Source of the DNA: Nostoc sp. UHCC 0870
Lineage (GTDB): Bacteria > Cyanobacteriota > Cyanobacteriia > Cyanobacteriales > Nostocaceae
Assembly (NCBI RefSeq): GCF_022063185.1
Contig: NZ_CP091913.1
Location: forward strand, 1,171,001 to 1,235,000
DNA length: 64,000 nt
Direction: 5' to 3'
In this document: one piece after another, positions 9,049-19,100 of the stretch
Layout of the letters: the number at the start of each line of letters is the position of its first letter
Position numbering within the stretch: the stretch's first letter is position 1
The notes under the pieces: model-generated
The model's input: only the letters and a program-made list of their open reading frames with translations
Told to the model about the DNA's origin: nothing
Database searches by the model: none
Translations under genes and position numbers: made by a program

Positions 9049-11190
9049 TCATTCAGACACCCTCTCAAACCTTTCCCTGACTTCTTCCACCGTCATCCCC
9101 AAAATATTAGCCACCGCTTGCAATAGACTCTCATCTTGGGTAGCTTGATAAAAACTAGCCAGATTGCTGATCGAAAGACCTAAATCATGTTCGTCATTAA
9201 ACTCAAACGTAATCTGTAAATCTTCCAGGTAATAGGTTTTGGCTTGTTCTATCTCTCCCCATTCCTTTGCAACCTGACCAAGTTGGTAGTAGGTACTAGC
9301 TTGGCTATAACGATCGCCAAATTCAATTTTGATATCCAAAGCCTGTTGATAATAGGTTTTGGCTTGTTCCCATTCCCTTAATTGCTGGGCTACACTTCCC
9401 AAATTATTGTAGGTGCGGGCTTGGCTTAAGCGATCGCTATATTCAATAAAGATATCCAAAGCTTGTTGATAATAAGTTTTGGCTTGTTCCCATTCCCTTA
9501 ATTCTTGGGTTAGTATTCCTAACTGTCCGTAGGTGCTGGCTTGGCTTAAGCGATCGCCAAATTCAAGTTTGATATCTAAAGCTTGTTGATAATAGGTTTT
9601 GGCTTGTTCCCATTCCCTTAATTCTTGGGCTACTTTTCCCAACTGGTGGTATGTGCTGGCTTGGCTTAAGCGATCACTAAATTCAATAAAGATATCTAAA
9701 GCTTGTTGATAATAGGTTTTGGCTTGTTCCCATTTCCTTAATTCTTGGGTTAGTATTCCTAACTGTCCGTAGGTGCTGGCTTGGCTTAAGCGATCGCCAT
9801 ATTCAATAAAGATATCCAAAGCTTGTTGATAATAGGTTTTGGCTTGTTCCCATTCCCTTAATTCTTGGGCTACGATTCCCAACTGGTGGTATGTGCGGGC
9901 TTGGCTTAAGCGATCGCTATATTCAATTTTGATATCCAAAGCTTGTTGATAATAGGTTTTGGCTTGTTCCCATTCCCTTAATTCTTGGGCTACCATTCCC
10001 AAGTTGTGGTATGTGCGGGCTTGGCTTAAGCGATCGCCATATTCAATAAAGATATCCAAAGCTTGTTGATAATAGGTTTTGGCCTGTTCCCATTCCCTTA
10101 ATTCTTGGGCTACACTTCCCAAGTTGTGGTAGGTGCGGGCTTGGCTTAAGCGATCGCCTATCTCTTGGTAAATGTTTAAACACTGCTGATAAAAGGTAGT
10201 AGCTTCTGAAAATTTTCTCAATTTTAAATAAGCATTACCTATCTTCAATAATGCAATATTTTCACGGCGGCGATTTTCTATCTGTCTAGAAATCAACAAT
10301 GATTCTTCATAATACTTGATTGCTGTTTCAAATTGCCTTTCTTGAGAGTAAGTATCACCTAATGTATTAATAACTTCTGATTGGAATAATCCGTCTTGAA
10401 AATTCTCAGCAATCTTTTTGGCTGCTTCTAAATATTCTCTAGCTTTTTCTGGCTTTATCTGGCTCAAATAAGCACGCCCTAGCTGATGTAAAATATTACT
10501 ATAGCTGCGGAGACTACCTTCTGTTGGCTGTTGCCCAGTTGGGTTATGTTCCATTAACAGACGGTGTAATATATCTATTCGTTCTTGCTTTTCTGGCGGT
10601 TCTAATCTATCTATGATCTCACTATTTTGAGTCTGACTAATAGCGTTTTCTATAGTTTTATTTGGTGTTTTAAAGCGAAATATTCCTGAACGCCAAGCCC
10701 AAAAATCAGGTGCAAATTTAGCTAGGCGCGTGATGGCATAGTCTGGCAGAATAAATAATATGGGATGAGGTACACTTCTTTTATAAGCATCCCGCACAAA
10801 ATTTAAGTCTTGTAAAACTGGCGGGTAGTCACCAAAAACACCAATAGCATTTTCTAAGCCTCTGACAATCAAGACTAACTTTTTATTCGCTTCTACCTGA
10901 ATATGAGCTAATCTTTGGACAATTTCATCTCGCAAAAATCGCAGATTAGCATCCTGAGAATTGACAATAAAAAATTGAATATTTTCACATTCTGGGTTAT
11001 TTTGCAACGCTGCAATTAATAAGTCTACATCTGGTGGAAAGTTAACTTCCACAAAACCAAGTGTAAACTTTTCTGCAAAGTCTATAAAAGTCAGTAACTC
11101 AGCAAAAGATTCTTGATTAATTGTGATAAATTGCCCAAGTTCTGCACTATTGACTTGTGAGTGCTGCAAGGGCTTTTTGGAAGAACTCAT
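9049..11190 (-). CDS. TPR-repeat protein paired with an AAA ATPase
   Basis: A 713-residue protein. Residues about 1-190 form an unrecognised globular domain with hydrophobic strands (KLVLIVRGLENAIGVF, HPILFILPDYAI). Residues about 220-690 are tetratricopeptide repeats. Eight or so successive 40-residue repeats are nearly identical (REWEQAKTYYQQALDI followed by DRLSQA), with a clear 120-bp period in the DNA from about 9281 to 10150. This points to recent internal duplication. The start overlaps the end of the ATPase gene by 44 bases, indicating tight coupling. It is probably a scaffold or sensor working with the ATPase. The pairing resembles STAND/TPR-type signalling modules, but no effector domain is visible. 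Confidence 0.72.
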   Translation of the reverse strand: MSSSKKPLQHSQVNSAELGQFITINQESFAELLTFIDFAEKFTLGFVEVNFPPDVDLLIAALQNNPECENIQFFIVNSQDANLRFLRDEIVQRLAHIQVEANKKLVLIVRGLENAIGVFGDYPPVLQDLNFVRDAYKRSVPHPILFILPDYAITRLAKFAPDFWAWRSGIFRFKTPNKTIENAISQTQNSEIIDRLEPPEKQERIDILHRLLMEHNPTGQQPTEGSLRSYSNILHQLGRAYLSQIKPEKAREYLEAAKKIAENFQDGLFQSEVINTLGDTYSQERQFETAIKYYEESLLISRQIENRRRENIALLKIGNAYLKLRKFSEATTFYQQCLNIYQEIGDRLSQARTYHNLGSVAQELREWEQAKTYYQQALDIFIEYGDRLSQARTYHNLGMVAQELREWEQAKTYYQQALDIKIEYSDRLSQARTYHQLGIVAQELREWEQAKTYYQQALDIFIEYGDRLSQASTYGQLGILTQELRKWEQAKTYYQQALDIFIEFSDRLSQASTYHQLGKVAQELREWEQAKTYYQQALDIKLEFGDRLSQASTYGQLGILTQELREWEQAKTYYQQALDIFIEYSDRLSQARTYNNLGSVAQQLREWEQAKTYYQQALDIKIEFGDRYSQASTYYQLGQVAKEWGEIEQAKTYYLEDLQITFEFNDEHDLGLSISNLASFYQATQDESLLQAVANILGMTVEEVRERFERVSE
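9281..10150. repeat. 120-bp near-identical coding repeats (TPR array)
   Basis: Each unit repeats GGTTTTGGCTTGTTCCCATT and TTGGCTTAAGCGATCG with few differences. Similarity at the DNA level, not only the protein level, argues for recent duplication or gene conversion. Confidence 0.85.
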
Positions 11191-12493
11191 TTTGTTTTAC
11201 CACGGGATTGGGGTAATTCCAACGTTTATTGCCGTTGTACTCTAAGACTGAAGTGTTAAACAGCATCAATTGACCAATTTCATCTTTGCTCACGTCTTTA
11301 TTGATGCACACTTGCGCTAAATGTTGATAATGTTCTTCAGGGATAAATCTTTCAAAACCAAATTGCTGTTGTTTGATAGCATATTCCACATCTTCAGCAG
11401 TAATTTTGGGATGTTTTTTAGTGCTAGCAGTTTGACAAGCACTCCGCATCATCTGCATAAGTTGACGGACATGACCACCACTAGCTTTAGTTAACTCTAG
11501 CAATTCTTGGCGAGATACAAATACAGCATCAACATCTACGCGCTTCTCTATCAAACTAGCAACCGCATCTAATCCGGCTTGATTGTAGTTTAAATTGCAG
11601 ACATCACGTTCAAATTCATAGATATTCACCATTGGCACAATATGAGGATTCCCATCAAACTGACATAGGGGATTTTTGGGTGAACAAAGAATAGAAATTG
11701 GTACTGTATAAATAATTGTACAGTGGAGTTCTTGTAACTGAGCTGCGTAGTCAAAAAATAAATGATCTGCAACCGCAGGGGGAACTCTATCTAGGTTATC
11801 AAAAATAATCAGTAAGCCTTTAAACTCAGGAAATTTTTTTCTAAGTTTAACGTAAGCATCACCCAGTAATAGGTTAATATCTGCCTTCAGGCGTGATAAG
11901 TCTTTTTCTAAAGTTTGGCGAATTGTAGTTTTTTGTTTATCAGAACCTTTAATCTGCGCTAGCAATTTCACCATTAATTTTGCGATAAATGGTGCTTGTG
12001 GTTGGAGGGTTGCTTCTCCCTCAATGCTGACAGATTTTTCTACACTTTCTTCTGTCTCTTGAGTAATTTCTTTAAACCAAGATTCAAAATTTTGTAATAA
12101 TGCTTTATCAAAATTTAAGCCTAATTTTCTTAACTCATATTCTACTTGCTTGATAACTATTAAATATAAATCTGTATAGTTAGCATCATTAATATCTGTT
12201 TCTTCATTTACTTCTAAATAAATAACATGATAATTTTCTTGCCAAAGCGTTTGAATACGTTTTAGCTCTGTACTTTTACCACACCCACGATGCCCAGTAA
12301 ATAGAATTGTGGTAAAGTCTGAGGGTTCTTGAAACTCTAGAAGTGTACTAACATTATCCACTGCTGAAGTTTTGCGGACTGCGGATAAATCGACATAGTA
12401 TTTTTCTATATCTTCACCTTCTAAGGGTTCAACGCTACAAGCTTGAAAGGCTGATTTCAGAGTATTAGCACGTTGAAAATTAGGTATGGCCAT
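11147..12493 (-). CDS. AAA-family P-loop ATPase
   Basis: A 448-residue ATPase. Walker A is GHRGCGKSTELKR (residues about 67-79) and Walker B is LLIIFDNLDRV near 230. A C-terminal helical region contains SGGHVRQLMQMMRSA, as in Orc/Cdc6- or STAND-like AAA proteins. No membrane segment is present. It is transcribed just ahead of, and overlaps, the TPR gene, so the two probably act together. The target is unknown; a conflict or regulatory role is possible but not shown. Confidence 0.7.
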   Translation of the reverse strand: MAIPNFQRANTLKSAFQACSVEPLEGEDIEKYYVDLSAVRKTSAVDNVSTLLEFQEPSDFTTILFTGHRGCGKSTELKRIQTLWQENYHVIYLEVNEETDINDANYTDLYLIVIKQVEYELRKLGLNFDKALLQNFESWFKEITQETEESVEKSVSIEGEATLQPQAPFIAKLMVKLLAQIKGSDKQKTTIRQTLEKDLSRLKADINLLLGDAYVKLRKKFPEFKGLLIIFDNLDRVPPAVADHLFFDYAAQLQELHCTIIYTVPISILCSPKNPLCQFDGNPHIVPMVNIYEFERDVCNLNYNQAGLDAVASLIEKRVDVDAVFVSRQELLELTKASGGHVRQLMQMMRSACQTASTKKHPKITAEDVEYAIKQQQFGFERFIPEEHYQHLAQVCINKDVSKDEIGQLMLFNTSVLEYNGNKRWNYPNPVVKQNEFFQKALAALTSQ

Positions 12494-12554
12494 TGTTTCT
12501 AGTTAATTTATAAATATAAATACTCAATGAAAGAATTTTAGGCGATCAGCTACC

Positions 12555-12665
12555 CTGATTTTTCACGTTATGTAGAAAAGTTGACGGGAAACCTAACCCC
12601 CTAACCCCCTTCCCTGGTGGGAAGGGGGAATATGTAGAGACGCTGCATACAACGTCTCTACAGTT
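12555..12665. repeat. Partial inverted-repeat element (CTGACTTTTAACGT family)
   Basis: The left end reads CTGATTTTTCACGTTATGTAG and continues into CCTAACCCCCTAACCCCCTT and a GTAGAGACG hairpin. It matches the ends and interior of the full element at 34820-34980. The right terminal repeat is missing, and the second element at 12671 starts almost directly after it. Small open frames across this block are chance. Confidence 0.6.
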
Positions 12666-12670
12666 ATAGG

Positions 12671-12825
12671 CTACGGTGTACACACAAGTTATCGAATCAC
12701 TATCAGTCCTCTGTTTAACCCACCCTAACCCTCCCCTTGGAAATGGGAGGGAACTAGATTTTCCGGTTTCCCCCCTTTCCAAGGGGGGATTAAGGGGGGT
12801 AATTCGACTTGTGTGTACACGGTAG
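12671..12825. mobile_element. MITE-like element with 19-bp terminal inverted repeats
   Basis: The left end CTACGGTGTACACACAAGT and the right end (12807-12825) are inverted copies with one mismatch. The 155-bp interior holds a CCCTCCCCTTGGAAA palindrome and a GGGGGGATTAAGGGGGG motif. It has no coding capacity. Related copies lie at 35664-35795, 39042-39172 (both without the right end) and 41340-41545 (different interior). Confidence 0.75.
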
Positions 12826-12891
12826 GTGAACGGGGAGAGGTACTCTTGTAGCCGCGACTTCTAGTCCTGCGGCATTTTTGGCAAATAAATC

Positions 12892-13413
12892 TCAGGAAGC
12901 CTTGGCTTCCAAAGACTTGAGCAACTCAGTATTTACACCAGATTCACGAGTCAGGGCAATTTTGCCAGTGCGAGCAATTTCCCTAATCCCAAACTTTTGT
13001 AGCACCTGCACGATCGCCACCATCTTACCAGGATCGCCCACAACTTCTAAAGTCAGGGAATCTTCTGCTACATCTACTACACGCGCCCGGAATATCTGAG
13101 CTAGTTCGATGACTTCAGAACGGTTGCTGCTAGTAGCGTTCACCTTCAAAAGCATCAATTCTCGCTCTACACAAGGGGTTTCTGTAATATCCTGCACCTT
13201 GAGGACATTGACCAACTTGTATAGTTGTTTAGTGAGCTGTTCAATTACGCGATCGTCACCAGGTACAACCATCGTAATGCGGGAAACTCCCCCCTGCTCA
13301 CCCGAACCAACTGCGAGGCTTTCGATATTAAAGCCACGACGCGCAAACAAACTAGCAATGCGGGAGAGAACCCCCGCCTCATCTTCTACCAAAACTGAAA
13401 GGGTATGTTTCAT
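12892..13413 (-). CDS. ilvH: Acetolactate synthase small (regulatory) subunit
   Basis: The regulatory subunit of acetohydroxyacid synthase, which catalyses the first common step of branched-chain amino acid synthesis and confers valine feedback control. The 173 residues start [20 protein letters not shown], an ACT domain with [14 protein letters not shown]. The conserved RELMLLKV and the C-terminal domain with [14 protein letters not shown] follow. A GTG four codons upstream (13425) is a possible but less likely start. The large-subunit gene is not in the window, as is usual in cyanobacteria. Confidence 0.94.
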   Translation of the reverse strand: MKHTLSVLVEDEAGVLSRIASLFARRGFNIESLAVGSGEQGGVSRITMVVPGDDRVIEQLTKQLYKLVNVLKVQDITETPCVERELMLLKVNATSSNRSEVIELAQIFRARVVDVAEDSLTLEVVGDPGKMVAIVQVLQKFGIREIARTGKIALTRESGVNTELLKSLEAKAS

Positions 13414-13697
13414 CTTTGCCAACACAGACTCAGGAAGCTATTGCTAACGCAAACATTAACTAATAGCCACCTGACACGTACTGCTTACTAAGTGAATAAA
13501 TATAAGTCTTGTCCCTTATTTTAAACTCAATACCTGCACCTGTTCTATTCTTCTCTAGCAAAAAGTTAGGTCTACATCATACTGAAAGCATATGTTTTGA
13601 GGAGTGCATATCTTTTTGTGGACAGATGTGCATAGTTTACCAAACATCTATGATATCCGTATTATTAACACTATGCAGTTTCAGGAGGATGAAATTT

Positions 13698-14051
13698 ATG
13701 AGTTGGCTCAAAAGAATTTTTGGTATGGAAAAACCCCAAAACGCCCAAGTAAATCCCTCCCCCCAAGTACCGCAAGCGGCTACTTCCACTGCTACCCAAT
13801 CAATTCCACCAGAACGTTTGGGGTTAAATGGAGAATATGACCAAAGTGGTTTAGCAAAGCGGGTAGCATTGGCATTTGATCAGGATGCACAACTAAATAG
13901 TATAGATTCCCTGTGGGTAGCTCAGACTGCTGGGACTGTAGTGTTGAAAGGCAAAGTTCCTAACCAAGAAGTTCTCAACAAAATGAGGTCTGTAGCCCAA
14001 AATGTACACGGTACTACATCTGTTGATACTGCTCAAGTTACCATTGGCTAG
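13698..14051 (+). CDS. BON-domain protein
   Basis: A 117-residue protein starting MSWLKRIFGMEK. A Pro/Ala/Gln-rich linker is followed by a BON-like domain (residues about 55-115: LAKRVALAFDQDAQLNSIDS, GTVVLKGKVPNQEVLNKM, GTTSVDTAQVTI). BON domains are thought to bind phospholipid or other ligands. The ATG at 13698 is preceded by a strong AGGAGG at 13683-13688. A longer in-frame extension back to 13509 is open but has no ribosome site and is probably not translated. No signal peptide is evident. Confidence 0.78.
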   Translation: MSWLKRIFGMEKPQNAQVNPSPQVPQAATSTATQSIPPERLGLNGEYDQSGLAKRVALAFDQDAQLNSIDSLWVAQTAGTVVLKGKVPNQEVLNKMRSVAQNVHGTTSVDTAQVTIG

Positions 14052-14059
14052 TTGAAGAA

Positions 14060-14213
14060 GGTGATAGGTGATAGGTGACAGGTGACAGGTGACAGGTGAT
14101 AGGTTATGTCATGTTCGCTTCATTCCTGACGAAACCCGAAGAACCCCACCCCGCCACAGCTACGCTTTGTCTCCCCTCCCCGTTCACGGGGAGGGGTTGG
14201 GGGTGGGGTTCTT
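14060..14213. repeat. AGGTGAC/AGGTGAT heptamers plus palindromic repeat
   Basis: GGTGATAGGTGACAGG heptamers at 14060-14106 are followed by a copy of the G/C-rich palindromic repeat (GAACCCCACC to GGGGTGGGGTTC) at 14143-14213. The long palindrome lies between two convergent genes and could act as a bidirectional terminator. Confidence 0.65.
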
Positions 14214-14219
14214 TGACAG

Positions 14220-15140
14220 CTAAATCCCTCCATCTTGAAGAGATTGATCAATCCAGTTTAAAATGGCTTGGTTGACTTGCTCTGGACATTCATCATGGGG
14301 ACAATGACCTACATCTTCTAAGTTAAGTATTTGTAGCCGTTCATTATATTGAGCAAATCGACTGGCTAGTATAGGCGGGACAAAGCGGTCTTTTTGTCCC
14401 CAAATTAGTAACATGGGAATTTTGATATTTGGTAACAGTGCTTTCACACTTGGACTAAAATTAATAGCGATCGCAGCTTTAAATAATGCACTAAAAGCAC
14501 GGGCTGAACCCCTATCTTGGGGAGGCCCAGCTAAAATATCTATCAGTTCGTCAGTAATTGCTTCGGGATTCGCATAAGCCAAACTAGCCCAGCGACGTAA
14601 TACACTGGGTTGACGCACAAAGTAAAATACAGGCTTTAACACTAGTGGAGAAGCGACAATATTTTTGATTGTCTTCACCAAAGGACGCAGAATAGGCGGA
14701 ATAGCTTCTTGCTCTAATGATGGGTCAGGTAAACTCATCATGACAATCCCTTTTACCATATCTGGATGAGCTGCGGCGGCGGCTAAGGAAACTAGAGAAC
14801 CATTGGAATTGCCCACTAATACCACTGGTTGACGGATAAAAGCTTGCCAAAACTCATATACCTGCTCTACCCATAGTTCTATACTGTAGTTGGCGGGAGC
14901 TTTTTCTGAACCCCCAAAACCGAGCATATCGAGAGCATAAACTGTGTGATGTTCGCTTAATGCTTCTAAGTTATGTCGCCAATGACCAATAGAAGCACCA
15001 AAACCGTGTAATAAAATCAGAGGCGTTGTTTTTTGGTGATTTTGACTGGCGCGAATATAGGTATAACGAATTTGCCAACCACGCCATACCCAGTCCCTTT
15101 GATTCCCAACTCTTTCTTGCCAGTGTACTGCGATCGCCAT
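14220..15140 (-). CDS. Alpha/beta hydrolase
   Basis: A 306-residue alpha/beta hydrolase-fold protein. The oxyanion loop is LILLHGFGASIGHWR, the nucleophile elbow is VLVGNSNGSLVS (Ser in GNSNG), the acid lies near IWGQKDRFVP and the His in DVGHCPHDE. It resembles the cyanobacterial/plant pheophytinase-like and haloalkane-dehalogenase-like hydrolases; the substrate cannot be read from sequence. The ATG at 15140 has GGAGGG 9 bases upstream. A TTG seven codons further upstream would place the ribosome site inside the gene, so it is rejected. Confidence 0.85.
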   Translation of the reverse strand: MAIAVHWQERVGNQRDWVWRGWQIRYTYIRASQNHQKTTPLILLHGFGASIGHWRHNLEALSEHHTVYALDMLGFGGSEKAPANYSIELWVEQVYEFWQAFIRQPVVLVGNSNGSLVSLAAAAAHPDMVKGIVMMSLPDPSLEQEAIPPILRPLVKTIKNIVASPLVLKPVFYFVRQPSVLRRWASLAYANPEAITDELIDILAGPPQDRGSARAFSALFKAAIAINFSPSVKALLPNIKIPMLLIWGQKDRFVPPILASRFAQYNERLQILNLEDVGHCPHDECPEQVNQAILNWIDQSLQDGGI

Positions 15141-15495
15141 GTCGCTTCCCTCCGAATTCAAAATTGAATATAATTGAGGACTTAACTTCTATTCTAAAGA
15201 TAGGGGAATGTTGACTATTAACTATCATTAAACGAATTGAAAAATAATTGTTACAATAGTTAATGGTTCTCTAGGTTGTGTGATTTAAATTAACTATTGC
15301 AGAGAAATTCTCTGAGAGTGAGTAGAATAGCAAATACAGAGAGAACATATCACTCTGTGGACTAGCTAACCCAAAACTATAGACTTATGATCAAGTCATT
15401 AGTTATTTTATTGTTGTGCTTATGAGCCACACCAACCAAAATCAAGTTAATTCAGTCCAAGCCAAATTCTTAGCAAAGGAATCCCATTAACTATA
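15141..15495. promoter_or_regulatory. Divergent spacer and infC leader region
   Basis: A 355-base AT-rich spacer between divergent genes must hold promoters for both the hydrolase and infC. A short direct AGAGAAATTCTCTGAGAG palindrome occurs near 15301. No riboswitch was recognised. Confidence 0.35.
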
Positions 15496-16029
15496 ATGCC
15501 TGTGATTGAGAAAAAAAGAACTCGCGATCTGCCCCAAATTAACGAAAGAATTCGCTTCCCCAAAATTCGAGTCATTGACACTGACGGCTCTCAGCTAGGA
15601 ATTCTGACTCCCCAGGAAGCTCTGCAACTAGCAGAAGACAAGGAGCTTGATCTAGTGCTGCTCAGTGACAAGGCCGATCCGCCAGTATGTCGGATTATGG
15701 ACTATGGGAAATATAAGTTTGAGCAGGAGAAGAAAGCGCGGGAAGCCCGGAAAAAGCAGCACACAGCCGATGTGAAAGAAGTTAAGATGCGTTACAAGAT
15801 AGAAGAACACGACTACAATGTGCGTGTTAAGCAAGCAGAACGCTTCTTGAAAGATGGTGATAAAGTCAAGGCGACTGTGATGTTCCGGGGGCGAGAGATT
15901 CAACACAGTGACTTAGCAGAAACCTTACTCAAGCGGATGGCTACAGATTTAGAGCCATTCGGTGAAGTACAACAAGCACCTAAAAAGGAAGGGCGCAACA
16001 TGATGATGCTGATTTCGCCCAAGAAATAA
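15496..16029 (+). CDS. infC: Translation initiation factor IF-3
   Basis: IF-3 binds the 30S subunit and checks start-codon pairing. The 177 residues include the N-terminal domain ([47 protein letters not shown]), a Lys-rich linker, and the C-terminal domain ([28 protein letters not shown]). The length is normal for bacteria. It is followed by a strong hairpin terminator. Confidence 0.97.
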   Translation: MPVIEKKRTRDLPQINERIRFPKIRVIDTDGSQLGILTPQEALQLAEDKELDLVLLSDKADPPVCRIMDYGKYKFEQEKKAREARKKQHTADVKEVKMRYKIEEHDYNVRVKQAERFLKDGDKVKATVMFRGREIQHSDLAETLLKRMATDLEPFGEVQQAPKKEGRNMMMLISPKK

Positions 16030-16087
16030 TTAACAGTGCTGAGTAAGTTCAGTCAAGTAATTTGCTACTGAAAATATTAAATCTGAT

Positions 16088-16137
16088 AGTCCTGAACTCT
16101 GAGTGGGAAACATAATACTCAGTTGTTCAGGACTTTT
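16088..16137 (+). terminator. Rho-independent terminator after infC
   Basis: AGTCCTGAAC (16088-16097) pairs with GTTCAGGACT (16125-16134), extended by CTGAGT with ACTCAG, and the hairpin is followed by a T run. It also argues that the transporter-like gene downstream starts at 16148 rather than at a GTG inside this hairpin. Confidence 0.8.
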
Positions 16138-16147
16138 GCCATTTTTA

Positions 16148-19100
16148 ATGGAATTGAAAAATAATTCGTTGGCTGCAAAGAATAATTTGCTAGCACAACT
16201 ATTAAAATGGGTGAATCTACGACCAGAAGAAGGCAGACGGACTTGGATGATGTTTGCCTTTTATACAACTGTATCTATAGGGTTACGATGGGCAGAAGAT
16301 AGTACAGTCGCACTGTTTTTAGATGAATACGGGGTTGGGCCATTACCTTGGATGTATATAGCTAGTGCTTTTATGGGTGTCGCACTAGTTTTTTTGTATT
16401 CTTGGTTACAAAAGGTTTTTCCTTTACGCTGGGTAGTGGTGGCGATCGCACCTTGTATGGTCGCACCATTAATCTTGCTAGTATTACTACACTGGAAATT
16501 ACATATTTCTTACCTAGCGGTGATTCTGGTGTTTTTATTGCGGCTATGGGTAGATTCTTTATATGTAGTCAATGACCTCAATACTTCTATTGTCGCCAAT
16601 CAACTATTTAATATTCGTGAAATTAAACGCACCTACCCCATAGTTAGCAGTGGTTTACTAGTCGCAGATGTAATTAGTGGCTTTAGCTTACCTTGGTTGC
16701 TGCAATTTGCTCGACTCAATCGTGTAATTATCATCGCCTGTGGGGTGATTATCTTAGGTTCAGCAATTCTGGCTTATTTAACCTATCAGTACCGAGATGC
16801 TTTTCCCGATGCACCACAGCGTATCTTTCCCCAAGAAGAAGCCTCACGACACCGCCGCCTCGAAGCCCCACTCAAACGTTATACATTACAGTTATTTGCC
16901 TTTGTTGGTCTTTTGCAAGTCATTGGGTTATTAATCGATTTTCAATACCTGCAAGAACTAAAATTAAACTTGGGTGACACAGAACTAGCAGGCTTTTTAG
17001 GCTTATTTGGTGGGATTGTCGGACTTTGTGAGTTAGCGACTCAGTGGTTTATCTCCAGCCGCCTGATTGAACGTTTTGGGGTGTTTTTTAGTGCAGCCCT
17101 TTTACCTGTGGCTGTAGGCTTTGTTGTCCCAGGAGTGATTGCGGTACTGAATATATTACCGGGAATGCAATCCGTTGCTTTTTTCTGGGGATTGGTAGGG
17201 CTGAAATTTACAGATGAACTGCTACGTTATACCTTTGTTGTTAGTAGTGGCCCTGTATTATACCAACCCATACCAGAGCGGATTCGCAGCCGGATGCAGA
17301 CTTTATCTGGAGGTTCAGCCGAAGCGATCGCTACAGGGTTGACTGGATTGGTAATATTTTTGACTGTGGTTATTGGGGGAAAATTTGTAGCTGCACCCGT
17401 CCAAAAATGGATATTTATTGCCGAGACAGCCATTGTAGCAGTTGCTTGCTTGCGCGTAGTTTGGGTATTGCGATCGCGCTATGTAGATTTATTAGTCTTG
17501 AGTGCAGAACGCGGAGAACTGAGTGCTTCTAAGGTGGGATTACGCGCCTTTAAGCAAGCAGTAGTCAAAGCTTTAGAAGAAACAGGTAACGCCGCCGATA
17601 AACATTCTTGTATTGACCTATTAGCCCAAATTGATCCCCAAGGGGCAGCTGAAATTTTAGCAGGATTACTATTCAAACTCACCCCTGACTTACAGCATCG
17701 CAGTTTAGAGGTGATGTTAGCAGTAGGTGCAAAACCTGAATATGTCTCAGAAGTGCGTTGGTTGTTAGAACGACACCCTAGTGTGGTCAATCCAGAAGTT
17801 TTTGCTTTGGCGTTGCGTTATGTCTGGCTAGCGGAAGCGCATCCTAATCTCGGTCTCCTAGAAGAATATCTCCACCCACGAAACCACTCACTCATCCGTG
17901 GAACTGCTGCTGCTTTGCTACTACGTCAAGGAACACCAATGCAAACAGTAGCAGCCACCAAAACCTTACGTTCGATGCTGACTCACAAGCAAGAACTAGA
18001 AAGGATGAATGGAGTCAAAGCTTTAAGAGAAGCAGTATATTTACAAGCCTTGCGGATTCACATCCCCAATCTGTTACAGGATGAATCCCTACGGGTACGC
18101 TGCGCTGTTTTAGACATGATTGCAACCAACAGAATGGAGGAATATTATCCAGCACTTTTAAAAGCACTTTACTACAAATCAACCCGTGATACGGCCATGC
18201 GTGCCTTAGTTAAAATGGAGAATGAAGCATTGGAGATGCTGCTAAAATTAGCCACCAATGTTTACAAACCAGAAGTATTGCGGATGTATGCTTGGCGGAC
18301 TATAGCCCATATCTCCACCCTAGAGGCACTAGACACTTTATGGTTACATTTAGAATCATCTTGGGGTGGGACTAGATATCATATTCTTCGCAGTTTATTA
18401 AAAATTCAAAAACAATCAGAAGTTACCAATTTAGTAGATCGATTCCAGCACAGTCGAGTAGAAAGTTTAATTGACCAAGAATTAAAATTTTTAGGTGAAA
18501 TTTACGCGGCGTACATAGACTTACAACCACAACAAAGGTTAGAAAATTATCAAACACAAGAGCGAGTTTTGATTGTCTACGAATTATTACAACGCGCTTT
18601 ATCAGAAATGGAATGGGATATTAAAGAGAGATTACTGCTGTTATTGCGCCTATTATACTCCCCAGAAAAAATGCAGGCGGCAGCTTTTAATTTACGGTCT
18701 GAGTCAGGGACTAACTTAGCACGGGGCTTAGAGATATTAGAGCATACAGTCAACTTACCCACCAAATCATTGCTGTTGAATATTTTAGATCAGCGATCGC
18801 CCCAAGAGAAACTCCCTTATCTTATAGAAGCTGGATTTATGGAATATCAACCGTTTACACCCAGTGATAGACTGCGCCGGATGCTGAGTTTAGGGAATTT
18901 TTTCTCAGATTGGTGCTTGGCTTGCTGTTTTCATTTTGCTCAAGTCAACCGCATTCGCCTGACCATTAATGAAATTTTACAAGCTTTGCGCCATCCTACA
19001 GGCTTTGTGAGAGAAGCGGCGATCGCTTATTTAAGTGTAGTATCTCAGCGCGTCCTCTTAGAACTGCTACCGAAATTACAACAAGATTCACATCCCCTTG

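Noticed and set aside
12546..12782. Minus-strand 78-codon open frame
   Set aside because: It lies wholly across two inverted-repeat elements and has no ribosome site or conserved sequence.
13509..13697. Longer N-terminus for the BON protein
   Set aside because: The extension lacks a ribosome site, while AGGAGG stands directly before the ATG at 13698.
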